Source: Nocardiopsis alborubida
GTDB taxonomy: Bacteria; Actinomycetota; Actinomycetes; Streptosporangiales; Streptosporangiaceae
DNA length: 64,000 nucleotides
Direction: 5' to 3'
Assembly (NCBI RefSeq): GCF_012396365.1
Contig: NZ_JAAXPG010000027.1
Coordinates: forward strand, 1 to 64,000
The position numbers and the translations under genes are program-made. Each line of letters opens with the position of its first letter. The stretch's first letter is position 1. This document shows positions 36,437-44,847 of the stretch, one piece after another. The notes beneath the pieces were generated by a model. The model searched no databases. It had not been told where the DNA came from and worked only from the letters and a program-made list of their open reading frames with translations.

Positions 36437-37671
36437 GAGGCTCTCCCTGCGGTGGTGTGGGCGAGGCCGTCGAGGTAGTCGGCGAACGCGTGGTCGTCGA
36501 CCACGGCCCGCCCGGTGCGGAAGGCACGGGACTTCACCCATGCCATCGCGGCGGAGGTCTGTTCGCGGTCGAGGGTCCTGCCCAGGCGGGAGGCCACGGC
36601 GGTCACCACGCGGGCGCTGGCCAGGTGGGTGAGGACGACCGTCGGTTCGATGCCGAGGAGCCGCTTGGGGTCGTAAGGCTGGAAGAGCTGCGGGTGGACG
36701 AAGGGGGTGCCGGTGGAGATCGTGCCCACCCCGGTGCCGACGACGGGCGTGGTGACGCTCAGCGGGACCCCGGTCTCCTCGGCCACCAGCCGCGCGATCC
36801 CCGGCAGCAGGGTCAGGTCCGGTTCCCTCCGCCACAGCTCGGCGTCCGCGCCGAACAGATCCGTGCCGTGACGGGCGAGGAGGAGCAGCAGTTGCTCGGT
36901 GGCGACCATGCCCGCCCGCTCGGCGATGCCCAGCCACGAGCTGGACACGACCCGCACCCCGGCGGCCATCGCCTGCAGGGTGTTGGCCAGCCCGAGCCCG
37001 AGGTCGTTGTGCAGGTGCGAGGCGAGGACCACCTCGTCGCCGGCGCCCTCCCGCACCCGGGAGAACATCTCCCGGCAGTCATGGGGTAGCTGCGCTCCCA
37101 CCGTGTCGGCCAGAACGACCAGCCCGGCCCCGGCGCCCGTGAGCTCCTGCGCGGAGTGCGCCATCAGGGCGTGGTCGGCACGGGAGGCGTCCGCCAGGCA
37201 CACGTCCACCGCGACCCCGTCGTCGAGGCCGCGGGCGTGTCTGACCAGGTCCGCCCCGGCCGTGAGCGCCTCCGCCGCGGTGCGATGGACCATCACCTGG
37301 GCCATCGCCTCGGAGGCGGGCACCACCACCATCACCCGGGCATGGCGGCTGCCCTTCACCGAGGCGACCGCCTGCTCCACGTCCCGGCGAGCCCCCCGGC
37401 ACACCGCCGCCACGCTCACCGCGCCCTCGGCCTCCGCGGCGACCTGACGCACGGCCTCGAACTCCTCATCGCACACGGCTGGGAAGCCGGCCGCGAAGAC
37501 GACCTGCCGCGGGCCGTCGGCACCGAAGATCCGACCGGTCTCCCGGGCCAATCGCACCCTGGCCGCAGGAGGGATCAAGGTCTTGGCCTGGGCTCCGTCC
37601 CGGGCCGACTCCTCCCACAGCACCACACGATTCGCCTGTGCAGACTCCCGCACCACGTCCACGGACGCCAC
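36433..37671 (-). CDS. DRE-TIM metallolyase (isopropylmalate/homocitrate synthase-like)
   Basis: The 412-residue protein has the HMGL-like TIM barrel: WEESARDGAQAKTLIPP holds the D/R/E metal and catalytic residues, FAAGFPAVCDEEFEAV and LADTVGAQLPHDCRE follow, and SHLHNDLGLGLANTLQAMAA gives the HxH metal ligands. GIAERAGMVATEQLL is the conserved GxxERAG segment. There is no LeuA allosteric domain, so it is closer to homocitrate, citramalate or phosphonomethylmalate synthases than to the leucine enzyme. It precedes the YrdC-like gene with a GTGA overlap. GTG 37671 is used; GTG 37662 is better spaced from the GAGAGGGA site. The substrate is unknown. Confidence 0.85.
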   Translation of the reverse strand: MASVDVVRESAQANRVVLWEESARDGAQAKTLIPPAARVRLARETGRIFGADGPRQVVFAAGFPAVCDEEFEAVRQVAAEAEGAVSVAAVCRGARRDVEQAVASVKGSRHARVMVVVPASEAMAQVMVHRTAAEALTAGADLVRHARGLDDGVAVDVCLADASRADHALMAHSAQELTGAGAGLVVLADTVGAQLPHDCREMFSRVREGAGDEVVLASHLHNDLGLGLANTLQAMAAGVRVVSSSWLGIAERAGMVATEQLLLLLARHGTDLFGADAELWRREPDLTLLPGIARLVAEETGVPLSVTTPVVGTGVGTISTGTPFVHPQLFQPYDPKRLLGIEPTVVLTHLASARVVTAVASRLGRTLDREQTSAAMAWVKSRAFRTGRAVVDDHAFADYLDGLAHTTAGRAS

Positions 37672-38103
37672 TCCCTCTCGTTTCCAGCCCGGCCATGTTC
37701 ACCGCGCCGTCAGCAGGAACGATCACAAGGCTGTGTAAAGCGCGGATTTCGTTAATATGATCATTTGCAGGCTGTAATGGAACAACTTCAATCCGCTACG
37801 GCGCGCGTATCCGTGCAGCTCGTCCACGGGGCCGGCGGAACGGGGAACGGGGCCGCCTCCCTGCCGATGGCGCAGAACCTCTCGGCGTACGCCGTCGGGG
37901 TGGTGCGCTCGGTCAGGCGGGCCAGCCGGAGCGGACCCGCCAGCGTGCCCCGGACGCCGGTGCCGGTCCGGGGCCCGACCACGTGCCCGCGGCGGGTTGT
38001 TGACCCGTTACGGTCCTTTACCGCTCCTTCGCGTGTCCGCACGGTCTCCCACCCCCGGTGACGTGGACACTTGCCGAAGACCGGACCGCCTGAAGGGGAG
38101 CGC
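37672..38103. other. 432-bp divergent intergenic region with an AT-rich island
   Basis: Positions 37735-37770 are AT-rich and centre on the palindrome ATGATCAT (37757-37764), a likely promoter/operator for the minus-strand pair. The rest is GC-rich. A 98-codon plus-strand frame and a minus-strand frame overlap each other here, and neither has a ribosome-binding site. Confidence 0.45.
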
Positions 38104-39735
38104 GTGAACAACGCAGTCGTCGCCGTCAACGACTTCTTCTGGAGCTACTTCCTCATCCCGCTCCTGATCGTCCTCGCCGTCTACTTCACGGTGCGTTCGG
38201 GGATCGTGCAGGTGCGCCTGCTGCCGGAGATGTTCCGAGTCCTGGGCAGCGCCCCGGGCGTGGCCCCCGACGGCAGGCGGGAGATCTCCTCCTTCCAGGC
38301 CTTCTCCATCTCGGCCGCCTCACGGGTGGGGACGGGCAACATCGTCGGCGTGTCCACCGCGATCATCCTGGGCGGCCCGGGCGCGGTGTTCTGGATGTGG
38401 ACGATGGCCGCGGTGCTGGGCGCCGCGGCGTTCGTGGAGTCCACCCTGGCCCAGCTGTACAAGGTGCGCACCAGCACCGGCTTCCGGGGCGGCCCGGCCT
38501 ACTACATGGAGAAGGGGCTGGGCAGGCGGTGGATGGGCGTGCTGTTCGCGGTGATCATCACCGTGACCTTCAGCCTGGTGTTCAACACGGTGCAGGCCAA
38601 CAGCATCGCCGCCGCCGTGTCCACCTCCGTCGGAGCCCTCGGCGGGACGCCCGGCCTGCTGCTGTCGGCCGTGATCGGGCTGGTGCTGGTGGGCCTGACC
38701 GCGCTGGTGATCTTCGGCGGGGTCCGGCGCATCGCGCACGCCGCCCAGGCGCTGGTCCCGCTCATGGCCGTCCTGTACATCCTGCTCGGCCTGTGGGTGG
38801 TCGCCCTCAACATAGGGGAGCTGCCACGGGTCGTCGGCGACATCTTCGCGTCGGCGTTCGGCGCGCGCGAGTTCGTCGCCGGGGGAGTGGGCACGGCCAT
38901 CGTCCAGGGCATGCGGCGCGGCATGTTCTCCAACGAGGCGGGCCTGGGGTCGGCCCCCAACGCCGGTGCCACCGCCTCGGTCTCCCACCCGGTCAAGCAG
39001 GGGCTCGTGCAGACCCTGGGCGTGTACTTCGACACCTGGCTGGTGTGCTCGGTGACGGCCTTCATCGTCCTGGTCCACGGTCCCCAGTACGGCGAGGACA
39101 GGGGCATCCAGGTCACGCAGGGGGCGCTGGAGGCCAGCCTGGGTGAGTGGTCGCTCCACGCGCTCACGGTCATCCTCTTCCTTCTGGCCTTCACCTCCGT
39201 GCTGGGCAACTACTACTACGGGGAGACCAACCTCCAGTTCCTGGACAGCAGTCCCCAGCACATGACCTACTTCCGCTACGCGGTCCTGGCGGCGGTCTTC
39301 CTCGGCTCCGTGGCGCCCCTGACCCTGGTGTGGAACCTCGCCGACATCTCCATGGGGGTCATGGCCACCGTCAACCTGCTGGCCCTGGCGCCGCTGTCGG
39401 GAGTCGCCTTCCGGCTGCTGGCCGACTACAGCCGCCAGCTGCGCAACGGCCTGGACCCCCAGTTCACGCTCTCCAAGATGCCCGGTCTGCGCAACGTGGA
39501 GTGCTGGGGCCCGGCCTCCGGGCCCCAGCCCGAGGACGTGCCCCGCGATGAGGGAGAGGCGCCTCCGGACCCGGGGGCCGTCGCGGCGGAGCACGCGGGG
39601 GACGGGGAGGAGAACGGCCCGGAGGAGGCGGAGCCGCACGGCGCGACGGCCGTGGACGAGGCGGGTGACGCGGACCGTTCCGACGGCGACGACGGACCCG
39701 ATGAGGAGAACCCGGGCTCCGGCACGGAGCGATAA
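38104..39735 (+). CDS. alanine/glycine:cation symporter (AgcS family)
   Basis: The 543-residue membrane protein has about eleven helices. FSISAASRVGTGNIVGVSTAI is the AgcS sodium-binding/signature segment (about residues 69-90), with GGPAYYMEKGLG next. GMRRGMFSNEAGLGSAPNAGA, whose centre is near residue 282, is the second signature, and YYYGETNLQFL follows. It should couple uptake of alanine or glycine to Na+ or H+. The C-terminal 80 residues form a disordered, highly acidic tail, which is longer than usual. GTG at 38104 has AGGGGAG upstream. Confidence 0.93.
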   Translation: MNNAVVAVNDFFWSYFLIPLLIVLAVYFTVRSGIVQVRLLPEMFRVLGSAPGVAPDGRREISSFQAFSISAASRVGTGNIVGVSTAIILGGPGAVFWMWTMAAVLGAAAFVESTLAQLYKVRTSTGFRGGPAYYMEKGLGRRWMGVLFAVIITVTFSLVFNTVQANSIAAAVSTSVGALGGTPGLLLSAVIGLVLVGLTALVIFGGVRRIAHAAQALVPLMAVLYILLGLWVVALNIGELPRVVGDIFASAFGAREFVAGGVGTAIVQGMRRGMFSNEAGLGSAPNAGATASVSHPVKQGLVQTLGVYFDTWLVCSVTAFIVLVHGPQYGEDRGIQVTQGALEASLGEWSLHALTVILFLLAFTSVLGNYYYGETNLQFLDSSPQHMTYFRYAVLAAVFLGSVAPLTLVWNLADISMGVMATVNLLALAPLSGVAFRLLADYSRQLRNGLDPQFTLSKMPGLRNVECWGPASGPQPEDVPRDEGEAPPDPGAVAAEHAGDGEENGPEEAEPHGATAVDEAGDADRSDGDDGPDEENPGSGTER

Positions 39736-39742
39736 CCGGGGT

Positions 39743-40450
39743 ATGACGAAGGCATCCCCCTCCCCTCTGGTGTTCCTCGCGGCCGCCGCGGCCGGGCCCG
39801 CCCTGGGCGCGCTCTCCCTCCTCGGGGCGGCCCTGCTGCCCTGGGTGTTCGGCGGCCTCTTCACCGACGCGGCGGCGGGCTGGTGCGCCGTCGCGATCCT
39901 GCTGGGCCTGTGGGCGAGCACGCGGCTGGCCCCGTGGCAGGTGCCGGTCAGCGGAGCCGTCGCCCTGCTCAGCGCCGTGGTCTGCTACTACGGCGTGATC
40001 ACCGCCCTCACCGACGGGCCGGGCGCCCTCCTCGACCCCGTGGCATGGCTGCTCCCGGCCTGGCTGTGGCTGCTGGCCGCGTGCGCGGCCGGTCCGCTGC
40101 TCACCACCGCCGGGGCGTGGATCCGCCACGAGCGCCGTCCGCGCCGCCTGGTGGGGCTCGGCCTGCTGGGCGGTGTCTTCCTCGCCGACGCGCTGCTCCC
40201 GGTGCTGGACTGGGCGCACTTTCGGATCGTGTCGCCGGAGACGACCCTGCCCCGCTCGCCGGCGCCCATGTTCGCCCAGTCCGCGTTCTACGTGCTGGTG
40301 GGCGTCGTGCTCGTCCTGCTGGTGGCCCGCAGGGCCGGGGACCGGCCGCGGGCGCTCGCCGCGACGGTGCCCGCGGGACTGGTGTGGTACGTGGGTGTGT
40401 GGGCAGCGCAGAAGACTATTTTTCTGGCCGGGATGGGCTATCTCGGTTGA
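39743..40450 (+). CDS. membrane protein of unknown function, about six helices
   Basis: The 235-residue protein has six hydrophobic segments separated by short charged loops such as WIRHERRPRRL. No catalytic or transport motif is recognisable. The ATG is only seven bases after the symporter stop. GATAAC (39731-39736) overlaps that stop and is placed like a -10 box for a start point at the ATG, so the gene may have its own leaderless transcript besides read-through. Confidence 0.7.
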   Translation: MTKASPSPLVFLAAAAAGPALGALSLLGAALLPWVFGGLFTDAAAGWCAVAILLGLWASTRLAPWQVPVSGAVALLSAVVCYYGVITALTDGPGALLDPVAWLLPAWLWLLAACAAGPLLTTAGAWIRHERRPRRLVGLGLLGGVFLADALLPVLDWAHFRIVSPETTLPRSPAPMFAQSAFYVLVGVVLVLLVARRAGDRPRALAATVPAGLVWYVGVWAAQKTIFLAGMGYLG

Positions 40451-40487
40451 AACCGGGGGGTGGTTGTCCACAGGCCGGAGTGGGACG

Positions 40488-40517
40488 CTGACGGGCGAAA
40501 ACGATTTTCGGTACGAT
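40488..40517 (+). promoter_or_regulatory. promoter with Zur box between -35 and -10
   Basis: CTGACG (40488-40493) and TACGAT (40512-40517) are 18 bases apart. Between them, CGAAAACGATTTTCG (40496-40510) matches the actinobacterial Zur operator pattern TGAAAATGATTTTCA closely, with symmetric arms. Bound Zur-Zn would cover both promoter elements. The predicted start point is near 40524. Confidence 0.75.
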
Positions 40518-40554
40518 GCGTGGAGTTCCCACCCGACCACCGCGGAGTACCACC

Positions 40555-41661
40555 GTGTCCGACCGGACGACGCCCGCCGCCGCACCTGATCCAGCCGTGC
40601 CCGGCTCCGCCCCGCCCAAGGCCTCCGCCTCGCTCGGCGACACCCTCGCCGGGGGGTGGAGCGACCGCGGCGACGAACTGCCCCCCGAGGACTGGGGGCG
40701 CGGGAGCGGTCAGCGCAGGACCGGGACCGTCTGGCTGTTCGCCCTCTTCATCACCGCGATGGCGATGGGGCACGCCTGGGTCACCGACCGGCTGACCAGT
40801 GACGCCTTCCTGGCCTGGGCCACCATCTTCACCGCGATCAGCTTCCAGGCGCTGCCCTTCCTGGTCTTCGGCGTCGCGCTGTCGGCGGCGCTCACCGCGT
40901 TCGTCCCCGCCTCGGTCTACCAGCGCTTCATCCCCTCCAACCCTGCGCGGGCGGTGCCGGTGGCCGGGGCCTCCGGCGCCCTGCTGCCCGGATGCGAGTG
41001 CGCCTCGGTCCCCATCGCCGGAAGCCTGATCAAGGGCGGGGTCGCTCCCGCCGCCGCGCTGACCTTCCTGCTGGCCGCGCCCGCCATCAACCCGATCGTC
41101 ATGATCGCCACCGCGGTGGCCTTCGCCGGGCAGCCCGAGATGGTGCTCGCCCGGTTCGTCGCCTCGCTGCTGGCCGCCGTGGTCGTCGGGTGGATCTGGG
41201 TGCGCTTCGGCCGCACCGACTGGCTGCGCCTGCCCGCGCGCACGCACACCCCCGGCGAGTCCCGGTGGGTCGTCTTCCGCGATTCCATGCTGCACGACAT
41301 GATGCACGCGGGCGGCTACCTCGTGGTCGGCGGCCTGGCCGCGGCCTCCCTCAACGTCCTGGTCCCGCGCGAGTGGCTGGTGACGGTGGCCGGACTCCCG
41401 GTCGTCTCGGTGCTCGTGCTCGCCCTGCTCGCCATCCTGCTGTCCATCTGCTCCGAGGCCGACGCGTTCGTCGCGGTCAGCCTCACCGAGTTCTCGCCCA
41501 CCGCCAAGCTCGCGTTCATGGTGATCGGCCCGATGGTCGACCTCAAGCTCCTCGCGATGCAGGCGGGCGTGTTCGGCTGGCGCTTCGTGGTGCGCTTCGC
41601 GCCGCTGTGCCTGCTGGTCGGGCTGCTCAGCACCTTCCTGATCGGAGGCCTCGTCCTGTGA
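40555..41661 (+). CDS. permease of the UPF0718/YraQ family
   Basis: The 368-residue protein has eight or more transmembrane helices and the motif LLPGCECASVPIAGSLIKGG, the hallmark of COG0701 permeases, near residue 145. A second half repeats the fold with LLSICSEADAFVAVSLTEFS. The gene is followed with a GTGA overlap by a TIGR03943 protein, its usual partner. A Zur-type operator controls it, which points to zinc-starvation induction and metal transport. An ATG at 40516 is rejected because it lies upstream of the predicted transcription start; GTG 40555 has GGAG eight bases upstream. Confidence 0.9.
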   Translation: MSDRTTPAAAPDPAVPGSAPPKASASLGDTLAGGWSDRGDELPPEDWGRGSGQRRTGTVWLFALFITAMAMGHAWVTDRLTSDAFLAWATIFTAISFQALPFLVFGVALSAALTAFVPASVYQRFIPSNPARAVPVAGASGALLPGCECASVPIAGSLIKGGVAPAAALTFLLAAPAINPIVMIATAVAFAGQPEMVLARFVASLLAAVVVGWIWVRFGRTDWLRLPARTHTPGESRWVVFRDSMLHDMMHAGGYLVVGGLAAASLNVLVPREWLVTVAGLPVVSVLVLALLAILLSICSEADAFVAVSLTEFSPTAKLAFMVIGPMVDLKLLAMQAGVFGWRFVVRFAPLCLLVGLLSTFLIGGLVL

Positions 41662-42446
41662 ACCGTATCGCCCAGGGGCTCACCCTCGTCCTGCTCGGCG
41701 CCGCCGCGCTGACCAGCACGGTGGCCACCGACCTCTACCTCAACTGGGTCAAGGCGGGTTTCGGTCCCTTCCTCATCGCCGCGGGCGTGGTCATGGCCGT
41801 GCTCGGCGTGCTCATCATCGTGGCCGAGCTGCGCGGGGAGAGGGCGGCCGCGACCGCCTCCGAGGACCACTCCGACCACTCCGACCACTCCGCCGACGAC
41901 CACGGAGACGACCACGGGCACGACCACTCCCGTGCTCCCAGGGTGGCCTGGCTGCTCCTGCTGCCGGTGCTCGCGGTCTTCGTCGTCGCCCCGCCCGCGC
42001 TGGGCGCCTACACCGTGGAGTCCACCGCCAGCTCCTCCGCCCCGCCGCCCGAGCAGGCGCGCCCCGGCCGCTTCGACGACGGGCTGGCCGAGGCCGGGCC
42101 CGGCGAGGTCGTCGCGATGGACATCCGCCAGTTCGTGATGCGCGCCTGGGTGGACGAGGAACGCCAGCTGGCGGGGCGCGAGATCGAGCTGACCGGCTTC
42201 GCGGTGCCCGATCCCGAGGGGGACGGCTGGTTCCTGGCCCGCCTCCAGATGTCCTGCTGCGCCGCCGACGCCATCGTCAACAAGGTGCACATCTCCAACG
42301 AGCCCGCGCCGGAGACCGACACCTGGTGGACGGTGCGCGGCACCTGGGTCGAGCCCGAGGGCGACATCGTCGACGTCAGCCAGCACGAGTTCGAGGTCCT
42401 GGAGATGGAGGAGGTCAGCGACCCGCCCTCTCCCTACGAGCAGTAA
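41658..42446 (+). CDS. TIGR03943-type permease partner with His-rich loop
   Basis: The 262-residue protein has three hydrophobic helices: near 10-25, 38-55 and 95-115. Between the second and third is a loop rich in His and Asp (HSDHSDHSADDHGDDHGHDH), able to bind Zn2+ or similar metals. The outer C-terminal domain has IRQFVMRAWVDEERQLAGRE, LQMSCCAADAIVNKV and WWTVRGTWVEPEGD, typical of TIGR03943. GTG at 41658 overlaps the permease stop by four bases. Together they form a two-component metal-related transporter under the upstream Zur-type operator. Confidence 0.9.
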   Translation: MNRIAQGLTLVLLGAAALTSTVATDLYLNWVKAGFGPFLIAAGVVMAVLGVLIIVAELRGERAAATASEDHSDHSDHSADDHGDDHGHDHSRAPRVAWLLLLPVLAVFVVAPPALGAYTVESTASSSAPPPEQARPGRFDDGLAEAGPGEVVAMDIRQFVMRAWVDEERQLAGREIELTGFAVPDPEGDGWFLARLQMSCCAADAIVNKVHISNEPAPETDTWWTVRGTWVEPEGDIVDVSQHEFEVLEMEEVSDPPSPYEQ

Positions 42447-42524
42447 CCGCCGGTCCGCTCGCCGAGCGCCGCCACACCGCCGTCGCTTCGACGGATGTCC
42501 GGCCCTCTGGGTGACAATGGGTCG

Positions 42525-43976
42525 GTGCCAGGTTGGGATGACGGGCCCGGGAGGGTGTGGGATCGGATACGTCCCCGGTCGATTCGGGCCCGGGTCACGT
42601 TCGGCGCGGTCGCGGCGCTGGCCGTGGTCACCGGACTGGGCCTGGCCCTGACCATCTTCCTCGTCCGCGAGGCGATCGTCGAGCAGGTCCGCGACCTGGC
42701 GGCGGAGGAGGCCCGCGACGTCGCCGACCACATCGCGGTCCAGCGCTATCCGGAGCTGATCCCCGACGGGGAGTCCGTCCTGCGGATCCAGGTCGTCGCG
42801 CGCGACTCCGGCGAGGTGCTCGCCTCCAGCGACGCCCTGGAGGGGCAGCCGCAGCTGACCGCGGAGCGTCCCACCACCTCCGATCCACGGGTGGACACCA
42901 CGGTCTGCGGGCCGGTCGCGGGAATCGACCCCCGGACCTGTCTGCTGGTGTCGGGCTACGCCGTCGACGACACGGCCTACGGCGACGTCGTGGTCCTGGC
43001 GGCGGTGGGCACGCCCCAGGTCGTGGCCACCCACGTGCTGGAGGACGCGCTGGTGGTGATGGCCTGTGTCCTGCTCACCATCACCGGGATCACCATCTGG
43101 TACGGGGTCGGCCGCGCGCTGCGCCCCGTGGAGCAGATCAGGGCCCAGCTCGACACCCTCTCCGTCAGCGACCTGCACCGCAGGCTCCCGGTGCCCGGGA
43201 GCGACGACGAGATCGCCTACCTGGCCCGTACCGCCAATCACAGTCTGGAGCGGATGGAGGAGGCGGTCACCCGGCAGCGGCGGTTCGTCTCCGATGCCTC
43301 CCACGAGCTGCGCAACCCCATCGCCGGGATGCGGATCAAGCTGGAGATGGAGCTCTCCGACCCCGATCCCGACCCCCGCATGCGTGAGGGGCTGCTCACC
43401 GGCCTGCTCTCGGACACCGAGCGGCTGGAGAACATCGTCGCGGACCTGCTCGAACTCGCCCGCCTGGACACCGGGACCGCGCCCGTCCAGGAACGGCTGG
43501 ACCTGTCAGCGCTGGTCGCGGAGGAGTTCCTGTCCGATCGCCGCACTCCCGAGTTGCGGCTGCACTCCTCCGGCCCGGTCCGCGTCGACGCCAACCGCCT
43601 GCGCCTCGTGCGGCTCCTGACGAACCTGGTCGCCAACGCCGACCGGCACGCCAGGTCCCGCGTCGACGTCATCGTCCGGCGGGAGGACGGCTTCGCCGTG
43701 GCGGAGGTGCACGACGACGGGACGGGGATTCCGCCGGGGGAGCGGGAGCGGATCTTCGAGCGCTTCGCGCGGTTGAGCGAGTCGCGGGAGCTCGATCCCG
43801 GCGGCAGCGGCCTGGGGCTGGCCATCTCCCGTGAGATCGCGCGGGCCCACGGCGGCAGCCTGCTGGCCGGGCACAGCGAACTGCTCGGCGGGGCGGCGTT
43901 CATCCTCCGCCTCCCCGAGGCCTCCGAGGAGCCCGAGGACCCTGAGCGCCTCGGGCGTTCCGACCGTCCCGAATAG
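42525..43976 (+). CDS. sensor histidine kinase without adjacent response regulator
   Basis: The 483-residue protein has two transmembrane helices (about 28-50 and 165-190) around a sensor loop of about 115 residues. The HAMP domain follows (GRALRPVEQIRAQLDTLSV). The phosphoacceptor is FVSDASHELRNPIAGMR, and the ATPase has NLVANADRHA, DDGTGIPPGERERIFERFAR and GGSGLGLAISREIA. GTG at 42525 is used: GACAAT (42513-42518) ends seven bases before it and there is no ribosome-binding site, so the mRNA is probably leaderless. ATG 42495 is the alternative. No response regulator lies beside it. Confidence 0.9.
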   Translation: MPGWDDGPGRVWDRIRPRSIRARVTFGAVAALAVVTGLGLALTIFLVREAIVEQVRDLAAEEARDVADHIAVQRYPELIPDGESVLRIQVVARDSGEVLASSDALEGQPQLTAERPTTSDPRVDTTVCGPVAGIDPRTCLLVSGYAVDDTAYGDVVVLAAVGTPQVVATHVLEDALVVMACVLLTITGITIWYGVGRALRPVEQIRAQLDTLSVSDLHRRLPVPGSDDEIAYLARTANHSLERMEEAVTRQRRFVSDASHELRNPIAGMRIKLEMELSDPDPDPRMREGLLTGLLSDTERLENIVADLLELARLDTGTAPVQERLDLSALVAEEFLSDRRTPELRLHSSGPVRVDANRLRLVRLLTNLVANADRHARSRVDVIVRREDGFAVAEVHDDGTGIPPGERERIFERFARLSESRELDPGGSGLGLAISREIARAHGGSLLAGHSELLGGAAFILRLPEASEEPEDPERLGRSDRPE

Positions 43977-44066
43977 CGCGGACCGCGCCCCGTTCGCCCT
44001 GTTCGCCCCGAACGGCGCGGATCAGCCGGTTCCGCGGGGGTCCGGCGCCGGACGTACGCTGTGGCC

Positions 44067-44723
44067 ATGGGTGAGGACACGCGCGGTGTGCGCGCCGCGG
44101 ACGTGTCGCGGCTCGTCCTGCTGCTGCTCTGGGCGGCGTTGCTGGTGTCGGCGCTGCTGTGGGGCCCCGACCTGGAGACCCTCCAGGCCTGGGTGGAGGA
44201 CGCCGGAGCGGCCGCCCCGCTGGCCTACCTGAGCGTGTACCTGCTCGGGGTGTTCGCCTTCCTGCCCCGGCCCGCCCTCAACGCCGCCGCTGGCCTGCTC
44301 TTCGGAATGTCCCTGGGCCTGGTCCTGGCCCTGGCCGGTGGGGTGTGCGCGGCCCTGGCCCAGTTCTCGGTGGCCCGCCACGTGGCGGGCGACGCGGTGG
44401 ACCGGCGGCTGCCCCAGGGGGCCCGCACCCGGCTGGAGGCCCTGGCGGGCGGGCGCGCCCTCCTGGCGGTGCTCCAGCTGCGGCTGATCCCGGTCGTCCC
44501 CTACCAGGTGGTCAACTACGGCTTCGGGCTGACCCGGATGCGGATGTGGCCCTTCGCGCTGGGCACCCTCCTGGGCGGGGTGCCCAGCACGGCGGCGCTG
44601 GTGCTGGTCGGCGTCGGGGGCACGGACCTGGGTCCGCCGGTGGCCGTGGCCGGGGCGGTGCTCGCGGTGGTGATCGGCGCGCTGTGGTGGGTGCGCTCGC
44701 GCCGCGGGCGGACGCGGGCCTGA
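44067..44723 (+). CDS. TVP38/TMEM64 (VTT/DedA-like) membrane protein
   Basis: The 218-residue protein has the VTT domain. GVFAFLPRPALNAAAGLLFG (about residues 65-85) is the conserved helix-turn and LIPVVPYQVVNYGFGLTRM the signature with the Pro turn. Six helices are present. Relatives act in lipid scrambling or membrane homeostasis; DedA links are inferred from fold. ATG at 44067 follows TACGCT (44055-44060) by six bases with no ribosome-binding site, so translation is probably leaderless. GTG 44061 is an alternative that falls inside the promoter spacing. Confidence 0.9.
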   Translation: MGEDTRGVRAADVSRLVLLLLWAALLVSALLWGPDLETLQAWVEDAGAAAPLAYLSVYLLGVFAFLPRPALNAAAGLLFGMSLGLVLALAGGVCAALAQFSVARHVAGDAVDRRLPQGARTRLEALAGGRALLAVLQLRLIPVVPYQVVNYGFGLTRMRMWPFALGTLLGGVPSTAALVLVGVGGTDLGPPVAVAGAVLAVVIGALWWVRSRRGRTRA

Positions 44724-44746
44724 GGCCCGTCCCGGACGCACGGGCC
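44724..44746 (+). terminator. short terminator after the VTT gene
   Basis: GGCCCGT (44724-44730) pairs with ACGGGCC (44740-44746), nine-base loop, one base beyond the stop. Confidence 0.55.
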
Positions 44747-44847
44747 CCCTCGGCGGTCGCGGACACCCGCGCTCCTGTGACGGCCGTGCCGCCCGCCGGG
44801 TCCGAACCGGTGGCGGTGCCGCTCGTCCGCCGCCACCGGCCCCCGGT

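Noticed and set aside
37765..38061. 98-codon plus-strand frame starting with TTG
   Set aside because: There is no ribosome-binding site, no recognisable product and it overlaps an equally poor minus-strand frame.
40516..40554. ATG 40516 as permease start
   Set aside because: It overlaps the -10 box and precedes the predicted transcription start.
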